From NCBI GenBank assembly GCA_009760855.2, contig WPIO01000065.1, positions 445,001-509,000 on the forward strand: a stretch of 64,000 nt of DNA, in the 5' to 3' direction. The stretch comes from Cristatella mucedo. Lineage: Eukaryota; Bryozoa; Phylactolaemata; Cristatellidae. Positions 1-17,700 of the stretch are shown one piece after another. The translations under genes and the position numbers were made by a program. The notes under the pieces were generated by a model. The model was given only the letters and a program-made list of their open reading frames with translations. It searched no databases and was not told the DNA's origin. Each line of letters starts with the position of its first letter. Within the stretch, counting starts at the first letter, position 1.

Positions 1-3325
<3,325 letters not shown>

Positions 3326-3635
3326 GGCTCGGCTGCGGCGAAACACGGCTACAGCGACTTAGACGGGCTCCTGATCCGGCCCATAGTGACACATGCGCGA
3401 AAGGGCCGGACAGTCGGCGTACGTCGCTGGGTAACCCTACCGGATCACCTGCCATACAGCTCCTGGAAACGCACTGCAAAGCTACAGTTCTGCGAGATTT
3501 TAATAATGTCTTTTTAGAAAACATATTTTTATTTTCGATATATTTACTGCCTATAAAGAAGCCAAAATACCTTATACGATTGCCTGCGGTTTGCTCGACC
3601 AGCCTTTCGAGGGGCGCTCACATGACTTGGTCAAC
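3326..3635. promoter_or_regulatory. Shared 5' flank of divergent VWA3B-like and S28 peptidase genes
   Basis: About 310 bp separate the two start codons, which face away from each other. Composition falls from GC-rich on the VWA3B side to AT-rich near 3500-3570. I see no clear TATA box placed for either gene. A bidirectional promoter is inferred from spacing alone; untranslated first exons elsewhere would weaken it. Confidence 0.55.
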
Positions 3636-6600
3636 ATGGCGGCCGCTGTATGGGTGTGCCTGCTGCTGGCGTTCTTGCTAATAGGCGACGTTAATGGCTT
3701 ACCATATTTTATTCGCGGTCGGCCGAGAGGCGGCATGCTACAGAAATTTGTGCCCACGAGAAAGTACGAAAGCCTGCCGAGTGATAAGTGGTTCACTCAA
3801 AAGCTGGACCATTTTAATCCGTTAGACGGTCGCACTTGGTCTCAGGTTTGAACCGCCAGGCCTCGAGCTCTTTGGCCTGGCCGACGCTTCCGCCCTATTC
3901 TCCTCGGCGGTTAGTCGTACGAGGCACATGATAAGAGAAGGAGTCGTTTTTCTGTAGAGGTACTTCGTGAACGATACATTTTACAAGCCCGGAGGACCCG
4001 TGTTCTTGATGATCGGCGGTGAAGGAACTGCCGATCCTATTTGGATGGTTGAAGGTGCTTGGATTGAGTATGCGCAGCAATTCAACGCTCTATGTTTCCA
4101 AGTCGAACACCGCTTCTACGGGAAGAGTCACCCCACGCCGTAAGTGTTCTTCAGTGAGACCATAAATAGATTTCGAATTTGCTGATCAGTAGTAATTTCA
4201 GCATCACCCTGGTGTGGCACAGAAGCTGAGCCGCATGGATTACGCTGTGCAACACCGTTTTTGTCCCTAGGTACTAAGTGTTACTTTCTCATTGCACATT
4301 ACTCAGAAATAGAGAAATAGCTGTTATTCCCTTTCAAACTTTGCTTTTCTGACAATGACAGTGATTAACTTGAAATGAACCATTTCCACCGAGAATTATA
4401 AATTCGCGTCTTTTGGTTCGCATTCAGTCAGAAAGAATAACAAATGATTCGAAGTTAGCATGCATCTACTCTGAAGTCATGCACAAATTCCCACTCAAAG
4501 GGTTCAGAAATGAGTAGACATTCTAGATTTGAGACTATACAGCAAATCGCTTTCTCGAAGAAACTCCCAAATACAGTCCCCCATCGTGTTTTCGTTATAC
4601 TGTCCTTGTTAACGACGTTCAAAGTTCATTATGTCCCGTGAAAGCCTCTCATTGATTCTGCGAGTAAGCTTATATGTTCTCCTTGAATTTGTCGAGATGA
4701 GCATTAAGGATATGGACTGAGAGACATTCTGCATGTCACTTTGGCATAGTTCTGTTAGAGAGCCTGACAGAACTACTCATAGTTGTCAGCCACATGATTA
4801 CCCAGAAAGCCACTAATCATTGCAACGAAAGTGCTCCAAGCTGCTTTCTTTGACATATTCAACTGCTCGACAAGTTTGACTAACTCAAAATCTTGATCTG
4901 CAGTCCTAGGAGGATATCAGCTTTGACCTTTACCTCCGACAGCATTTTCTGGATTCGTGACAAATTGCTCGAGGCCTAAATTTATGTGCAGTGGTGGCAT
5001 CAGTGTTTTCTCAGGGTCTACAAGCGGCTTCCACTTGGTGTCACTCTTCCTTGCAAAGAGCCCTGTCCACTGTGGCCAGTCCTTTTGTGATAGTTAGCCA
5101 CAGTGTCGGGGCTGTCCCTTTGGCAAAGAAGACGAGAAAATTTCGTGGAACCTTCTAGAAGGCGATCAGGGATGACACCATTTTGAAGTCTCCAATGACC
5201 TAAATGACAGTAAATTGAAAGAATGTCCTAATATGTTCATTGCTCATGCTTGCCTATACTGCAACTGGATATGTTAATGAGAATGCGGACCATGACTTGG
5301 CTTGTGGCATGCAAGCTGTTCACATTATTGAGTACCGTGATGAGGTGAGCATGAGGTAGTCATGCAAAAGTTCGTTTCCTTCCCTCGTTTGTGTAAAGTG
5401 TGACCCTCCTAAGAATTGTCCCTCGTGCGTTTAGCAATATCTCCACGGAAAACCTCCGCTTCCTGAGCAGCGAGCAAGCACTTGCAGATCTGGCAAATTT
5501 TCGCACACAGATTTCTTCAGACCTTCAGCAGAACTCGTGGATTGCTTTCGGAGGATCCTATCCCGGTATGTCAGACAGAACTTCTTGACTTGTGCTGCTA
5601 TCGAGGTAGCCAGCCGGCAGTTGTAGTGGTTCTGTGCTGATTGGAGGCTCAACCCGCACGATGATTATTGCAAAAGATAAGTCTATTCTGCATATGTTGC
5701 CTGGTTCATCATATGTACAGAAGTATGCACGTCAGTGTAATGTCACGTGAAGGATTGAACGATAATTAAAAAATGACAATCGGCTGTGCCAAGGGTCATA
5801 TAGACTTGATAGAAGTACGATATGTGAACCGAACTGGATATCGCTGATGTGGCTAGTATGACAAAGATGCATACAAAATTTAGTCTTGCAAGACGAATTT
5901 GTTGCCGAGGCTGCTAAAGTGCTGATGTGCCGAACATTAGGGCTGGGTATGCTTACTGTTGTAATTATGCTTATCTGATCCAAGGTCATTGTTTTTTTTC
6001 TTTCGGGTAACGGTAGTTCGTTGTTTCCTTACGGCAGCGCAGTCTTCTTATTAGCTAGCATAGTTTTATTTACTCTGTTGCACCAGCTGTCGGGCACGGC
6101 TCCTTCAGCTTAGCACGTAGTACGCCATGGAACCACTTGCACACAGATTTTAGCAATGCCACTGCAACATTACACAACATTAGCAATCTCACTGCAAGAT
6201 AGTTTTGGTTTTTCCAGCGTTAGTTTTTCTCTCTTTCAATATCGGTTATGGTGGTGAATCCCTTGAAAGAAGTATTCTGAGGACCAAACTGATTGTAGAG
6301 CTGGTTATAATTATAGTTTCTATTTGTATAAATGCTCTAGTAATAAAAGCTTGACCGACTGCTCCTGACTCGTTCAGTCTTTTAATTGACAGTTGTGTGT
6401 CGGCACGTTATTTCAGGCCTCCCTTGCAGTAAATGTCCAGAACTGTACCTTTATCGACCAGTAAAGTAAAAGTTAGCTGATTTAGCAGCCTCCTTTATAT
6501 AACAGGAGAAAAAGCCCGAGTGGCTCTCACTTCCACTTGCAGTAGACGATAATGAATTGCCTACTGCAGGACTCGAATCCACGACCCGGGTTGTGAATTT

Positions 6601-7988
6601 CGAACATCCTACTCTTAGTCTAGTAATTCCCTATCATTCAGGCGTTAGCAGCAAACACATGCAGCAGAGAGAAGTCTGTGAATCAAATGTAACTGAGCTA
6701 ACACTGCCAGTTGCTGCATTTTTCTGTGGGCCTCCAGTCACGAGTTAGTTTTGCATGGTAGCTCATCTGTAAATCACCTGGTTTTTCTTCTACCGTGATC
6801 TCCATGAGGTAGCATTTACTGCTGATTTCTCATAGTGTCTACCCGATCTTTGCAGATTTAGTGCAGATTTATCCGCATAGGTCCAGCTTCTTTTTTTCAA
6901 CTTGCTTAATCGTGCTTTTTAATTTGTATGAAACCATTCTTTGATTTTAACTCAGTTGGTTAGTGTTAGTGTGTCGTTCCCAGTCATTATTCAACCAATA
7001 ACTGGCTCACTTCTTTCACTCATTATTTTTTATGGCTCACTTCCTCAAAACAATTAGGTATCTATTGTATAACAATATTTATACGAAATCAATGCCCTGA
7101 TATGTCTGCATGCCGTGATCTTCAATTCGAATACTAAAACCTAGATTATCTTAAGTGGCTAAGGCCGTGATCAAGCAGCTAGACGTTATTTTCTTATTAC
7201 TCTTGGGCCATTTTTGCCTTGCAATAACCCTATACTTCCTTTCTAAAGGAGTGGGCACATAAGAATAATTTCTGTATGCAAGACACTCTTTTCTTGTACA
7301 TTGGTCAATACAAGTCACCACCAGCTGGCAGTGTAGCTGTTGTCACCCCAGTTAATCCCGTGACACGATTCACAGCAATGTCAATCCCTCGGGAACGATG
7401 AGAGTGAGCAAGCCATTTCATCCAAAATCGTACCACACCAGCCAGTGTACATCTTTTTTCTTAGCTTGCATTCCAAATCGTGGTTGTTATATAACTGGAC
7501 GATCTGTAAGACAATCGCTGATCCTAAGCACTTGGCAGCTAGCTTGTATTAATTGCCCCAGGCGATGCATGCAGCTGCATAATAGGAATTGCTATAAGGA
7601 CTAGCTTAGCTCTGCGGCATGTATGGCCTGCATGCTTTTTGCTGAGCCATGTCATAACTAGCTTCCTCTTCTCGGTCAAGGTTCACTGGCAGCCTGGTTT
7701 CGCCTGAAGTACCCTCACCTCGTCGATGGTGCTGTCGCATCGAGTGCGCCCATCTTTGCTGTTGCTGATTTTTCACGTGAGTACACGTATTATCTAATTT
7801 TGAAAGCAACACTTGGTTGGCATATCATGCAGCTTGCTTACTTAATGTTTTCTATGCAGGTACAGATAAATTTATCTTGGGAGCCTTCTTATGGCCGTGG
7901 TGTGAAATCTTTAGTATGTGAAATGCTGCTGCACCTAGAGAAGCAGCATAGACTGTGCACAAGTGTGTGTGTGTGTGTGTGTGTTTGT

Positions 7989-8049
<61 letters not shown>

Positions 8050-11000
8050 TTTAGGTAGAGGGGGTGGAGATGTGAGTGTTTATTTAAGCAATACAAAAGC
8101 ATGACCGAAATATCGAGGCTTTTAGTCTTTAGTTACATCGGTCAGATTGTTCACTACTGTTTGGAACGACGGTACTCACGTGTGGACTGCATGCATATGG
8201 GCTCACTCTTTCTCTATGTTTGTGGGCAACAAAAGCTGAACTGATGTATTGCAGAGACAACCTGTCTTTCCCACAGCATCGTGCCTTGCTTACTATTCAA
8301 GCCTGCAAGTTCTTACAATTTTTGCTAATACTCTGCTGGATTTGTTTTGATCTTATGCTTGTTGAATTCGCCCTGTGTCATCTCGGTTGAAGAAGTCAAT
8401 TGCCCCATACCTTCCACGGTGTCCTTCCTCTCTCACCTGCCATAGCTACTTTCTCACTGAGCTGCCGGCTTCCCTATAAACCCTGTGGAGTTCTTAAATC
8501 ATCAAGTTATATGAATTCACAAGGCACCAAATCGAACCCAGAGGACTGCCCACCGAGGCTCAAAATTCTGGGTGTCGAATGGAGCGCTGTACTAGGTTCC
8601 GAAAGTGAAACATATCCTCAGGGAGTGAAGACAGTCCCCGACACTCAAAAAGACTAGGACGGCTAAAAAAGATGCCTAGGACAGCCTTCCTTTTCTCGGG
8701 CATAATGAACTGCATTGTCCTGGCTGGCTCATCTTTGCCGGAGAGCTACGAGCAGGTATTCAGCTAGCTCCATTGCTTGCCTGTCGGCTGCCTGCTATCA
8801 ACTGCCACGCCCCAGTCACTATCCAATCAGAAAAAAAATCCTAGCTGATTTAACAGCCTCTTTTTGTATAGCGACAGAAGAGCCTTTACGGCTATCACCG
8901 CCGCTTGCAGTGGCGATAAAGGGTCGCCCTGCCCAGGAATCGAACCCACGACCTCGGGACCGAGGTCATGAAAGCAACCGCCTTTTGGTCGGTCAGTCTG
9001 GCTCTGACTAATAAAAAACAAGAGATCCAAATTTGTTGCCCCCCCCCAGTGGCTTATCTCCGTCGGTGACTCTGCATATGCCGACTGCTTGGGCTTCTGG
9101 TGCCTGACAACTTTGAAGTGTACAGCGCTGTAGGCTACGGCTGCATTGGTAAACGGCAATGCCAGTGCTCGAGTCCCCCCCCCCAAAGAGATCACTGCAT
9201 CAGTGGCTGCTGTGGTTGCTGCCACAATCGTTCGAGTGAGGAGAGTCTGATTGTGCCGTGCTGAGTGCTGCCGCTGTATCTCGCCTGTCGTCATCTGGTG
9301 TTACGCTTGAGTCTTTTCCTGACGTATGCTAAGCCTGCCGGCATTGCTAAGTCAGGTGGGCTGTTGATGAAGTGAATAGCTTGAAGGTAGTAGCTTATGA
9401 TGGCTGGAAAGGATGTGCCACAGTCGGCAGCAGGAGAGATGTTGTTGTATAAGAATTGTGGAAGTAAGTTCCTCAGTTTAGGATCTTCAGTGCAAGAGTC
9501 TCCTTAGTCGACGATCTTCAAGTGTAGGAATGAAAAAGCTAATGTATTGTTCATATAGGGCCCGGGGGCCTATGGAAGCTGACATTAGTATAGCAGTTTA
9601 GCTAGCTATGAAGAAGCTAAGTGGGCCTTTTGGGTCAGAGTAAGAATTTAGCTCGGTATCTGTTGATCGGCCGGAAGTCATCGAATCACCTCCAGTAAAG
9701 AGCACACATGGCTGAACGGCTGGTATTTGTTGACTACCTTTTCAACCGCATCCATCAACAGTTGCAGATTTACTAGCTTTTTCCGGTAGCTCAGCCAAAG
9801 TAGAATTGCTGTAGACCAGCCTAGACAGAAGCAGGGAGCAAGCTTGATTTTTAGCTAGCCACCACGGTAGACAGTCCCTAATCTTGGACAGGGATTGAAC
9901 GTGATGGCTAGCTGCAGGGGTAGTTTACTTAATGAACAGGGTCACCAATTAGATGAGCAAAGTTTCATAGTCCAGTCGAATGCTTGGGTGTCCTATGAGT
10001 AGCAGTTTGGTTCTATCGTCGTTTAGCTTAAGGTAATTGGCCGACATTCAGGATCGAACGTCTGCCAGGCAAACAGTCAGTTTAGTGGTCACTTAAGCAG
10101 ATTCCGACGTTTTCAAATGAAAACTGCAGCTTGATATCGTCTGCATCGAAGTGATCCCACGGACCCGAGTCACTTTTCCCAGAGGCTCGGTATAAATGGA
10201 GAACAGCAAAGGACCGAGAATAAATCCTCGTTGAACTTTACATGTGACTTGTCTGCTGGATAAGAGTTGGCCAGCACACGACACGGATTGAATATGATCT
10301 GACAAGTGCGATTTAAACCACGTCAGTGCCTTCTCTCTCGGACCGATCGTCCTTCTTAATCGTTAAAAGTAAGATATTGTGATCAAAAGTGTCAAGCGTG
10401 GCCTACTGTCGGAATTCAAAGATCACGAGCCGCTGCTGGCAGGACTCCGTAGAATGCCATGGCTCTTCAGCGAATAGACAATTCTTTTGACGTTAGCAAT
10501 CCTTCGAAGCAGTACTGCACACACTGTAAAATGTGTTGTGCATTATTAATGCACATGCATTATATACAGTCCTGGCCTGAGAAATGCATACACTCCAGCG
10601 ATCAAGATTTAACCTTAAAAAATATTTCAATGTTTCTTGTACTGCTGTACAACAAAACTTCACCAGAGCATAGGATTTGTGTGTTAGTAACATTTGAAAC
10701 CAATCTTACATTCTGTCACCATGATTTTCTTATACCTAGTGGAAAAACATTTGCAATGACCTAATTTTTGCAGTATCTGGTGGAATTCTTGCTTCCGACA
10801 CAGTCACCATTTTGTAGTACCACCGGAGCACTGCACAAAATAAGATTTACTAACTAGATTGATGGAGTATCCCTCTCTCAAAATCTCTATCTCATCAACC
10901 GTGTCAGGTATTTTTTAAGCAAACATAAAGGTTTGAAGCAAGCTATCTTGAACATGACAGCCATTTGCTTGATGCAGTTAGAAGAGATGAAACACGTCGA

Positions 11001-11740
11001 CGGTGCCTTGGTAAGGAAAGCCAATCAACGACATTTTCTGAAGGTCAAGGAATTAAATAATTCTTTGCAATTAATTAGTTGGGTCTTTCTCACTGGGCCA
11101 AGTGCATTTACTCAATGAAATACCTTCTCACAACTTTAATGAAAACGTGTTAATGCATACAGGTCATATCGTTTTGCCATATCTGGTGTTTGCCAAGACT
11201 TTTAAAGCAGTTTTAGATGACCCTTCAGAACTCTTTTCATCATAAAACATAGTTGCATGGCTTGTCACTCTAACTGCACTACCTATATCTTGCATAGTCT
11301 CGAACCATGTCTGGCCTACGTCTGCACATGCGCAAAACTAGACGTCTCAAATATTACTTATTCGTGAACTTGTGCCACCGTCGTTAAGATGCATTTTTCT
11401 AGAGGTGTATGCCTGTCACATAAAAAATTCTTACTTTGCCATGTTCTGATTGTGCTACATGATTCTTCTTTGAAAACTGCAACTGTTTCCAAAGCCATAT
11501 GAAACCGCCAAAGTAAATGTTGCAGGTTTGTTGCACCTAGTTGGCTAATAATAATAATGTACTTGATAAAGCGCCCTCAGAGAACTTAATCTCTTTCTAG
11601 GCGCTTTACATTTACTGCAAAGGGAAATGCAATTGAATGGTAAGTAAAATCATGATTGAAAAACAAACAAAATGAATAACATGGTTAGGGGTGACATGCA
11701 CAGGGTCAGCATGCAAATGTGGTTAGTGGCAGCATGCACA

Positions 11741-11788
<48 letters not shown>

Positions 11789-14700
11789 TTGCACTTGATA
11801 AAGCGCCCTCAGAGAACTTAATCTCTTTCTAGGCGCTTTACATTTGCTGCAAAGTGATACGCAATAGAATAGTAAGTAAAATCATGCTTGAAAAACAAAC
11901 AAAATGAATAACATGGTTAGGGGTTACATGCACTGTGTCAGCATGCAAATGTGGTTAGTGGCAGCATGAACAGTGTCAGCACGCATAAGCACATCGAGGA
12001 CGAATCACAAGGACCCACTAAATGCTGTCCTAAATAGGTATGTTTTTAAGTTTCTTTTAAATGTGGTCAGGTCAGGGGATGTTCTGATGCAGGTCGGGAG
12101 GGAGTTCCAGGCTGTGGGAGCATACGAGCTAAATGCACGGTCTCCAAAGGATTTAAGGTTTGTACGAGGTATTTCTAGACTGTTGGATTCCGAAAAGCGA
12201 GTGGTACGATGCTTGGCCTGATGGGGTAGTATATCTGAAAGATAGGCTGGAGCCATAGAATGAAGAGACCTAAAAGTGAGCGACAAAACCTTGAAGTCAA
12301 TCCGTTGCTTGACTGGTAGCCAGTGCAGGTCGGCGAGAAGTGGAGTAATGTGGCAACTGCGACGCTCACGACAGACAAGCCTAGCTGCAGAGTTCTGCAC
12401 CAGCTGCAATCGCCTGATCGCACATGCTGGTAGGCCAGTAAGCAGTGAGTTGCAGAAGTCGAGACGAGATGTCACGAATGCATGGACCAACTTGGACGTG
12501 GTATCCTTATCTAAACAAGCCCTAATTTTAGCAATGTTATGAAGCTGAAAATAGGCTGATTTGACTGTGGAGCTGATGTGGTCGTCTAACGAGAGGTCGC
12601 TTTGGAATATGACACCTAGATTTCGAGCTGATGCAACTGGAGATATGCTGGCAGAGCCAATTTTGAAAGTCAGCCTTTCCAATTTCTGAATAACACTAGG
12701 TTTGCCCATAACTAGTAAGTTAGTTTTATCATCGTTTAGTTTTAGAAAATTTGCTGCCATCCATGATCGGATGTCATCAATGCATGCAGCAAGTGAGTTG
12801 AGAGAATAGCAGCATGCACAATTTGCTACATTTATTGCTTCCTCATATTAATCCTACCTTGTGGTAGTATTTTTGCCTAGATATAGTAAAACTTGGTATT
12901 TTTCCAGATTTGCATTGATTTCCAGTTTGTGTGGATTTTTCGGGCCAGCACTGTGCTTTGTATAGAAATTATTTTTTGTTGTACATGTAATTATATAAAT
13001 TGATATATATATATATTATCTTGTATGAATATATTGGCAAGTTGTTCTGTCTTTTGGTCATTTCAGAGTATCTTGCCGTTGTTCGGGATTCACTGAGTTA
13101 CTTCAACCCACAGTGTATCGGGGCGGTGCAGCAAGCAACCTCAACAGTCGAGAACTACATGCAAAGCGGTGACGGCCGCAAGATCTTGGAGCACCTCTTC
13201 AGGTAAGTTATGTTTTGGAGGAACGTTCTGAAAAATCAGTGCATGTACTGTCCAGCATCGGCAAAACTTAAGGAATGCGCTCTTCCGTTCTTCGATGCTG
13301 CCTTACTACAGGCAGCTGTTTTCGCAGAAGTAATTTTCAAAGTACACTATTGCAAAAGACTTTTGCCATTCAAGTCAAAAGATCCCCACTTAAAAATCTC
13401 ATCTGACCAAAATTGTGGCAAGCCGGAAGGTAAGACTAAATGATACTTCGACAAAAGAATGCCGTGACTTCATAGCAGAACTCATATGCAGCTCACCACG
13501 ATAATTGAGAGTAGGCTCCTGATTGAGCTCTTGTAGCTTGGTTGTGGACTCCTTTATCCTGAACTGTGCTGACCAGTGCTTGCTGGGCTGTGCTACCTAT
13601 ATGACCAAGTCGATCAGACGTATTGAGTTCGAAAATACAGAGACTGGAGGACTGCTGTAAAAAAGAATAGCAATTTCTTATTTTTGAATGATAATATTAA
13701 TAAGTCGATCAGACGTATTGAGTTCGAAAATACAGAGGCTAGAGGACTGCTGTAGAAGAGAATAGCGATTTCTTATTTTTGAAATAAGAATAATAATAAT
13801 AACACTAGATAAAGTGCCCTGAGAGAACTCAATCTCTTTCTAGGCGCTTTAATTTGCTGCAAAGGGAAACGCAATTGAATACATATTGAGAAAGATAACG
13901 TGTTCTACTTAGGATCTTCATGTGCGTATTTCTAAACCCATTGTTTGGCTGATGTGATGTGCTCCATAATCCAAAACGAATATCTGCAGATAATATTTTC
14001 TCTTAGCTGAATTTAAAATCCAGATCGACTTTATGGTAGCCCCTGTAAGCATACATTATGCTTCTATATGGAAACTGACACGAGGGCACTAAAAATACTT
14101 GCTGTCGTTTTGCCAGAGTCTGCACTGCCTATTTGCTCAGTTTTCTAGGCGATTATTGTGCCAGCTGGTCCGTGATTTTGAGATTGGATATGTAATATGT
14201 GCATAACTTCGCCTGATCTTGGAGTTCACCATTTGTGGGGTTGAACTTGAAAGATCATCGTCTAAAATTTGAGATAATACTTGTAATTGTTACTTCTTTA
14301 CTATTTTATGTTCTTGTTTTAGTACCTCGGCTGGACTGCTTTCTTCTTCTTCTTCTCTGTTCGGAAAAGGACCCAACAGCATGTCTCCAATCTGCCTGCG
14401 GTCACACTTAGACAACCTGCAGCTACTTGCTTATATGATTCTCCTATGCTTCTATGACTACTTCAGTGATTATATTGCATTAATGTTGCACCCTTGGTGA
14501 ACTTAATGTTTATCTGGGTACTTCGCCTTGGCTGACGATGCATCTTTTTTATTTCTTTCAGGGCAGCAGTAATTGCACTATATCATGTCTGCCAAATGCA
14601 ATCTCATGAGACTAGGGAATTAAGGATTTTGCTTAGTTTTTACGTCTACTTTATTCTTCACGTAGCTGCTGGGCATATCTGTCGATTTCACAAGCAGTAC

Positions 14701-17700
14701 TCTGCTGCTGGTTGTCATCTTGCTGTTCAGTGATATACTATGTTATTTCAATAGGCTATGCGATCCGATTGACTCCACAAATAGCAACGACATTGCTAAC
14801 CTGTACAGTTCACTTGCTGGCAACTTCGAAGGAGTAGTTCAATATAACAAGGATAACAGGGCGTTTGAGGTATGTATTGTGAATAGCTGTCTGTCAGGCA
14901 AGCACGGATGTTGTGCATGCCCATCATTGTACCTAGTGTTGGAGTGCTACCATTTAGTTCTACGTCATGTGCTCTCGATTTAGATAATAATAATAATAAT
15001 AATATTGCACTTGATAAAGCGCCCTCAGAGAACTTAATCTCTTTCTAGGTGCTTTACATTTGCTGCAAAGTGATACGCAATAGAATAGTAAGTAAAATCA
15101 TGCTTGAAAAACAAACAAAATGAATAATATGGTTAGGGGTGACATGCACAGGGTCAGCATGCAAATGTGGTTAGTGGCAGCATGCACAGTGTCAGCACGC
15201 ATAAGCACAACAAGGACGAATCACAGGGACCCACTAAATGCTGACCTAAATAGGTGTGTTTTTAAGTTTCTTTTAAATGTGGTCAGGTCAGGGGATGTTC
15301 TGACGCAGGTCGGGAGGGAGTTCCAGGCTTTGGGAGCATACGAGCTAAATGCACGGTCTCCAAAGGATTTAAGGTTTGTACGAGGTATTTCTAGACTGTT
15401 GGATTCCGAAAAGCGAGTGGTACGATGCTTGGCCTGATGGGGGTAGTATATCTGAAAGATAGGCTGGAGCCATAGAATGAAGAGACCTAAAAGTGAGCGA
15501 CAAAACCTTGAAGTCAATCCGTTGCTTGACTGGTAGCCAGTGCAGGTCGGCGAGAAGTGGAGTAATGTGGCAACTGCGACGCTCACGACAGACAAGCCTA
15601 GCTGCAGAGTTCTGCACCAGCTGCAATCGCCTGATCGCACATGCTGGTAGGCCAGTAAGCAGTGAGTTGCAGAAGTCGAGACGAGATGTCACGAATGCAT
15701 GGACCAACTTGGACGTGGTATCCTTATCTAAACAAGCCCTAATTTTAGCAATGTTATGAAGCTGAAAATAGGCTGATTTGACTGTGGAGCTGATGTGGTC
15801 GTCTAACGAGAGGTCGCTTTGGAATATGACACCTAGATTTCGAGCTGATGCAACTGGAGATATGCTGGCAGAGCCAATTTTGAAAGTCAGCCTTTCCAAT
15901 TTCTGAATAACACTAGGTTTGCCCATAACTAGTAAGTTAGTTTTATCATCGTTTAGTTTTAGAAAATTTGCTGCCATCCATGATCGGATGTCATCAATGC
16001 ATGCAGCAAGTGAGTTGAGAGAATTTGAGGTGCTCGAAGGCTGGGAGGGATCAAAGCAAAGGTACAACTGAGTGTCATCCGTATGTAGGGGTCTAACCAT
16101 CATTCTTATCGTTTATGAATAAAAAATTGGGAAACACATGCATCTGCGTTCAAAGCTAGCAGCCACCTGTGACTTTACTGACAGTGATATCCTTAAGAAA
16201 ATCTACCAACAGATATACAGTAGCTACAAAGTGATAGCTTTATATCCCCAGATTGTAAGCTCACAGTCAAGCAATGCATCGACTTGAAGGTTCTGTCATG
16301 CACTTGTAGGTTCCTTTCTTCTTTGGCTCCAGCCTACCTATTAGATCTACTCCACAACCAGGCTAAGCATCGTACCACCTGGTTTTCGTAATCTATTCGT
16401 TACCTATATGAACATGTACGAACCTCAAATCGTTTGGAGACCTTGCCTTTAGTTCGTATCCTCCCAAAGCCTGGAACTCACTTCTGACTGGCATCACGAC
16501 ATTCCCTGACTTGACCACGCTTAGAAAGAAGCTAAAATGCATCTATTTCTCACTGCTTTTAATGGGTCCATTTGATTCGTCCTTTGTATGCTTATTCGTG
16601 CTGACACTATACATGCTGCCACTAACCATATTTGCAAGGTGACCCAATGCAGGTCACCTCTAACAACCATGTTATGCTTGTTGTTTATTGAGCATGCTCC
16701 CGCTAACCATTTGATCATGCTCCCTTTGCAGCAAATGTAAAGTGCCTAGAAAGAAATTAAGTTCTCTGAGGATGCTATAACAAATGTATTATAATAATAA
16801 TAGTTATTATCTCATTGAAGATCACTGATGCTGTGGCATGCCTTGTATGAAGTTCATTTCTTTTGATAGGGTGCTGTGGCTACCAACATAACCGTGGAAA
16901 CCCTCTGTGGCATAATGACATCAAGCAAATTGAGCCCTATTGAGAGCTATGCTAACGTCAACAGTCTTCTTCTCGATGCTTATGGTCAAAAGTGCTTGGA
17001 TTACAAGTACTCAACTATGATATCTTCGATGAAGCAGATTACCTGGGATGCAGAGGCCTCTGAGGGGGGCAGACAGTGGACATACCAGACGTGCTCGGAG
17101 TTCGGTTACTATCAGACTTCGTCTGAGCCAAACCAACCGTTTGGTTCTCAATTCCCACTCGGGTGAGCAGTCGGGCAACTCGGGCCTCATTTGACAGCCT
17201 AGATTGGGTCAACTATGTTGCAGCTTCATCTAGACACACATACGTTTTCTTCGGGTACCTTCAGCTTACACTGTTGACTGATCATTCTGGCCCGAACTCT
17301 GGCAGAGATGTCTTTTTTCAGGCTTTGCAAATGTGTGTCTCCGTGATCTGTCACTCCCCACGCAATAAGCTTCCTCGGTATTTTTTAATTAATTTCTTCA
17401 GTCAATTCTTGAAACGTTTCATTTCTGCAACTGAGAAATTCATGTGTATATTGTTTTAATGGTTAGCGAAGGCTGATAGACTTTTGAATGTGAATCTGTA
17501 GTGTTTAGTATAAGCTTTTTGCAGGCTAGCTAGATACTCTTTTAATGTATGATGCATAAAAAATTACCTGTCATCTCAAGTTCTCCTAGTCATACGCCCT
17601 TTTACCGTCACCGTAGCCAAAAGCTTTTGTTGCTATCTGTTGGATAGGTGCATAAACTACATGCCTCCTACTATTTCAGTCAGAGGCAGATCCCGGATTT

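Noticed and set aside
7921-8048. CRISPR-like or array-like repetition.
   Set aside because: Simple (GT)n repeat. No direct repeats with unique spacers occur anywhere in the window.
12005-12760. 251-codon open frame as a host gene.
   Set aside because: It is the C-terminal part of LINE ORF2, with an (ATT)n tail and target-site duplication, repeated at 15221-16103.
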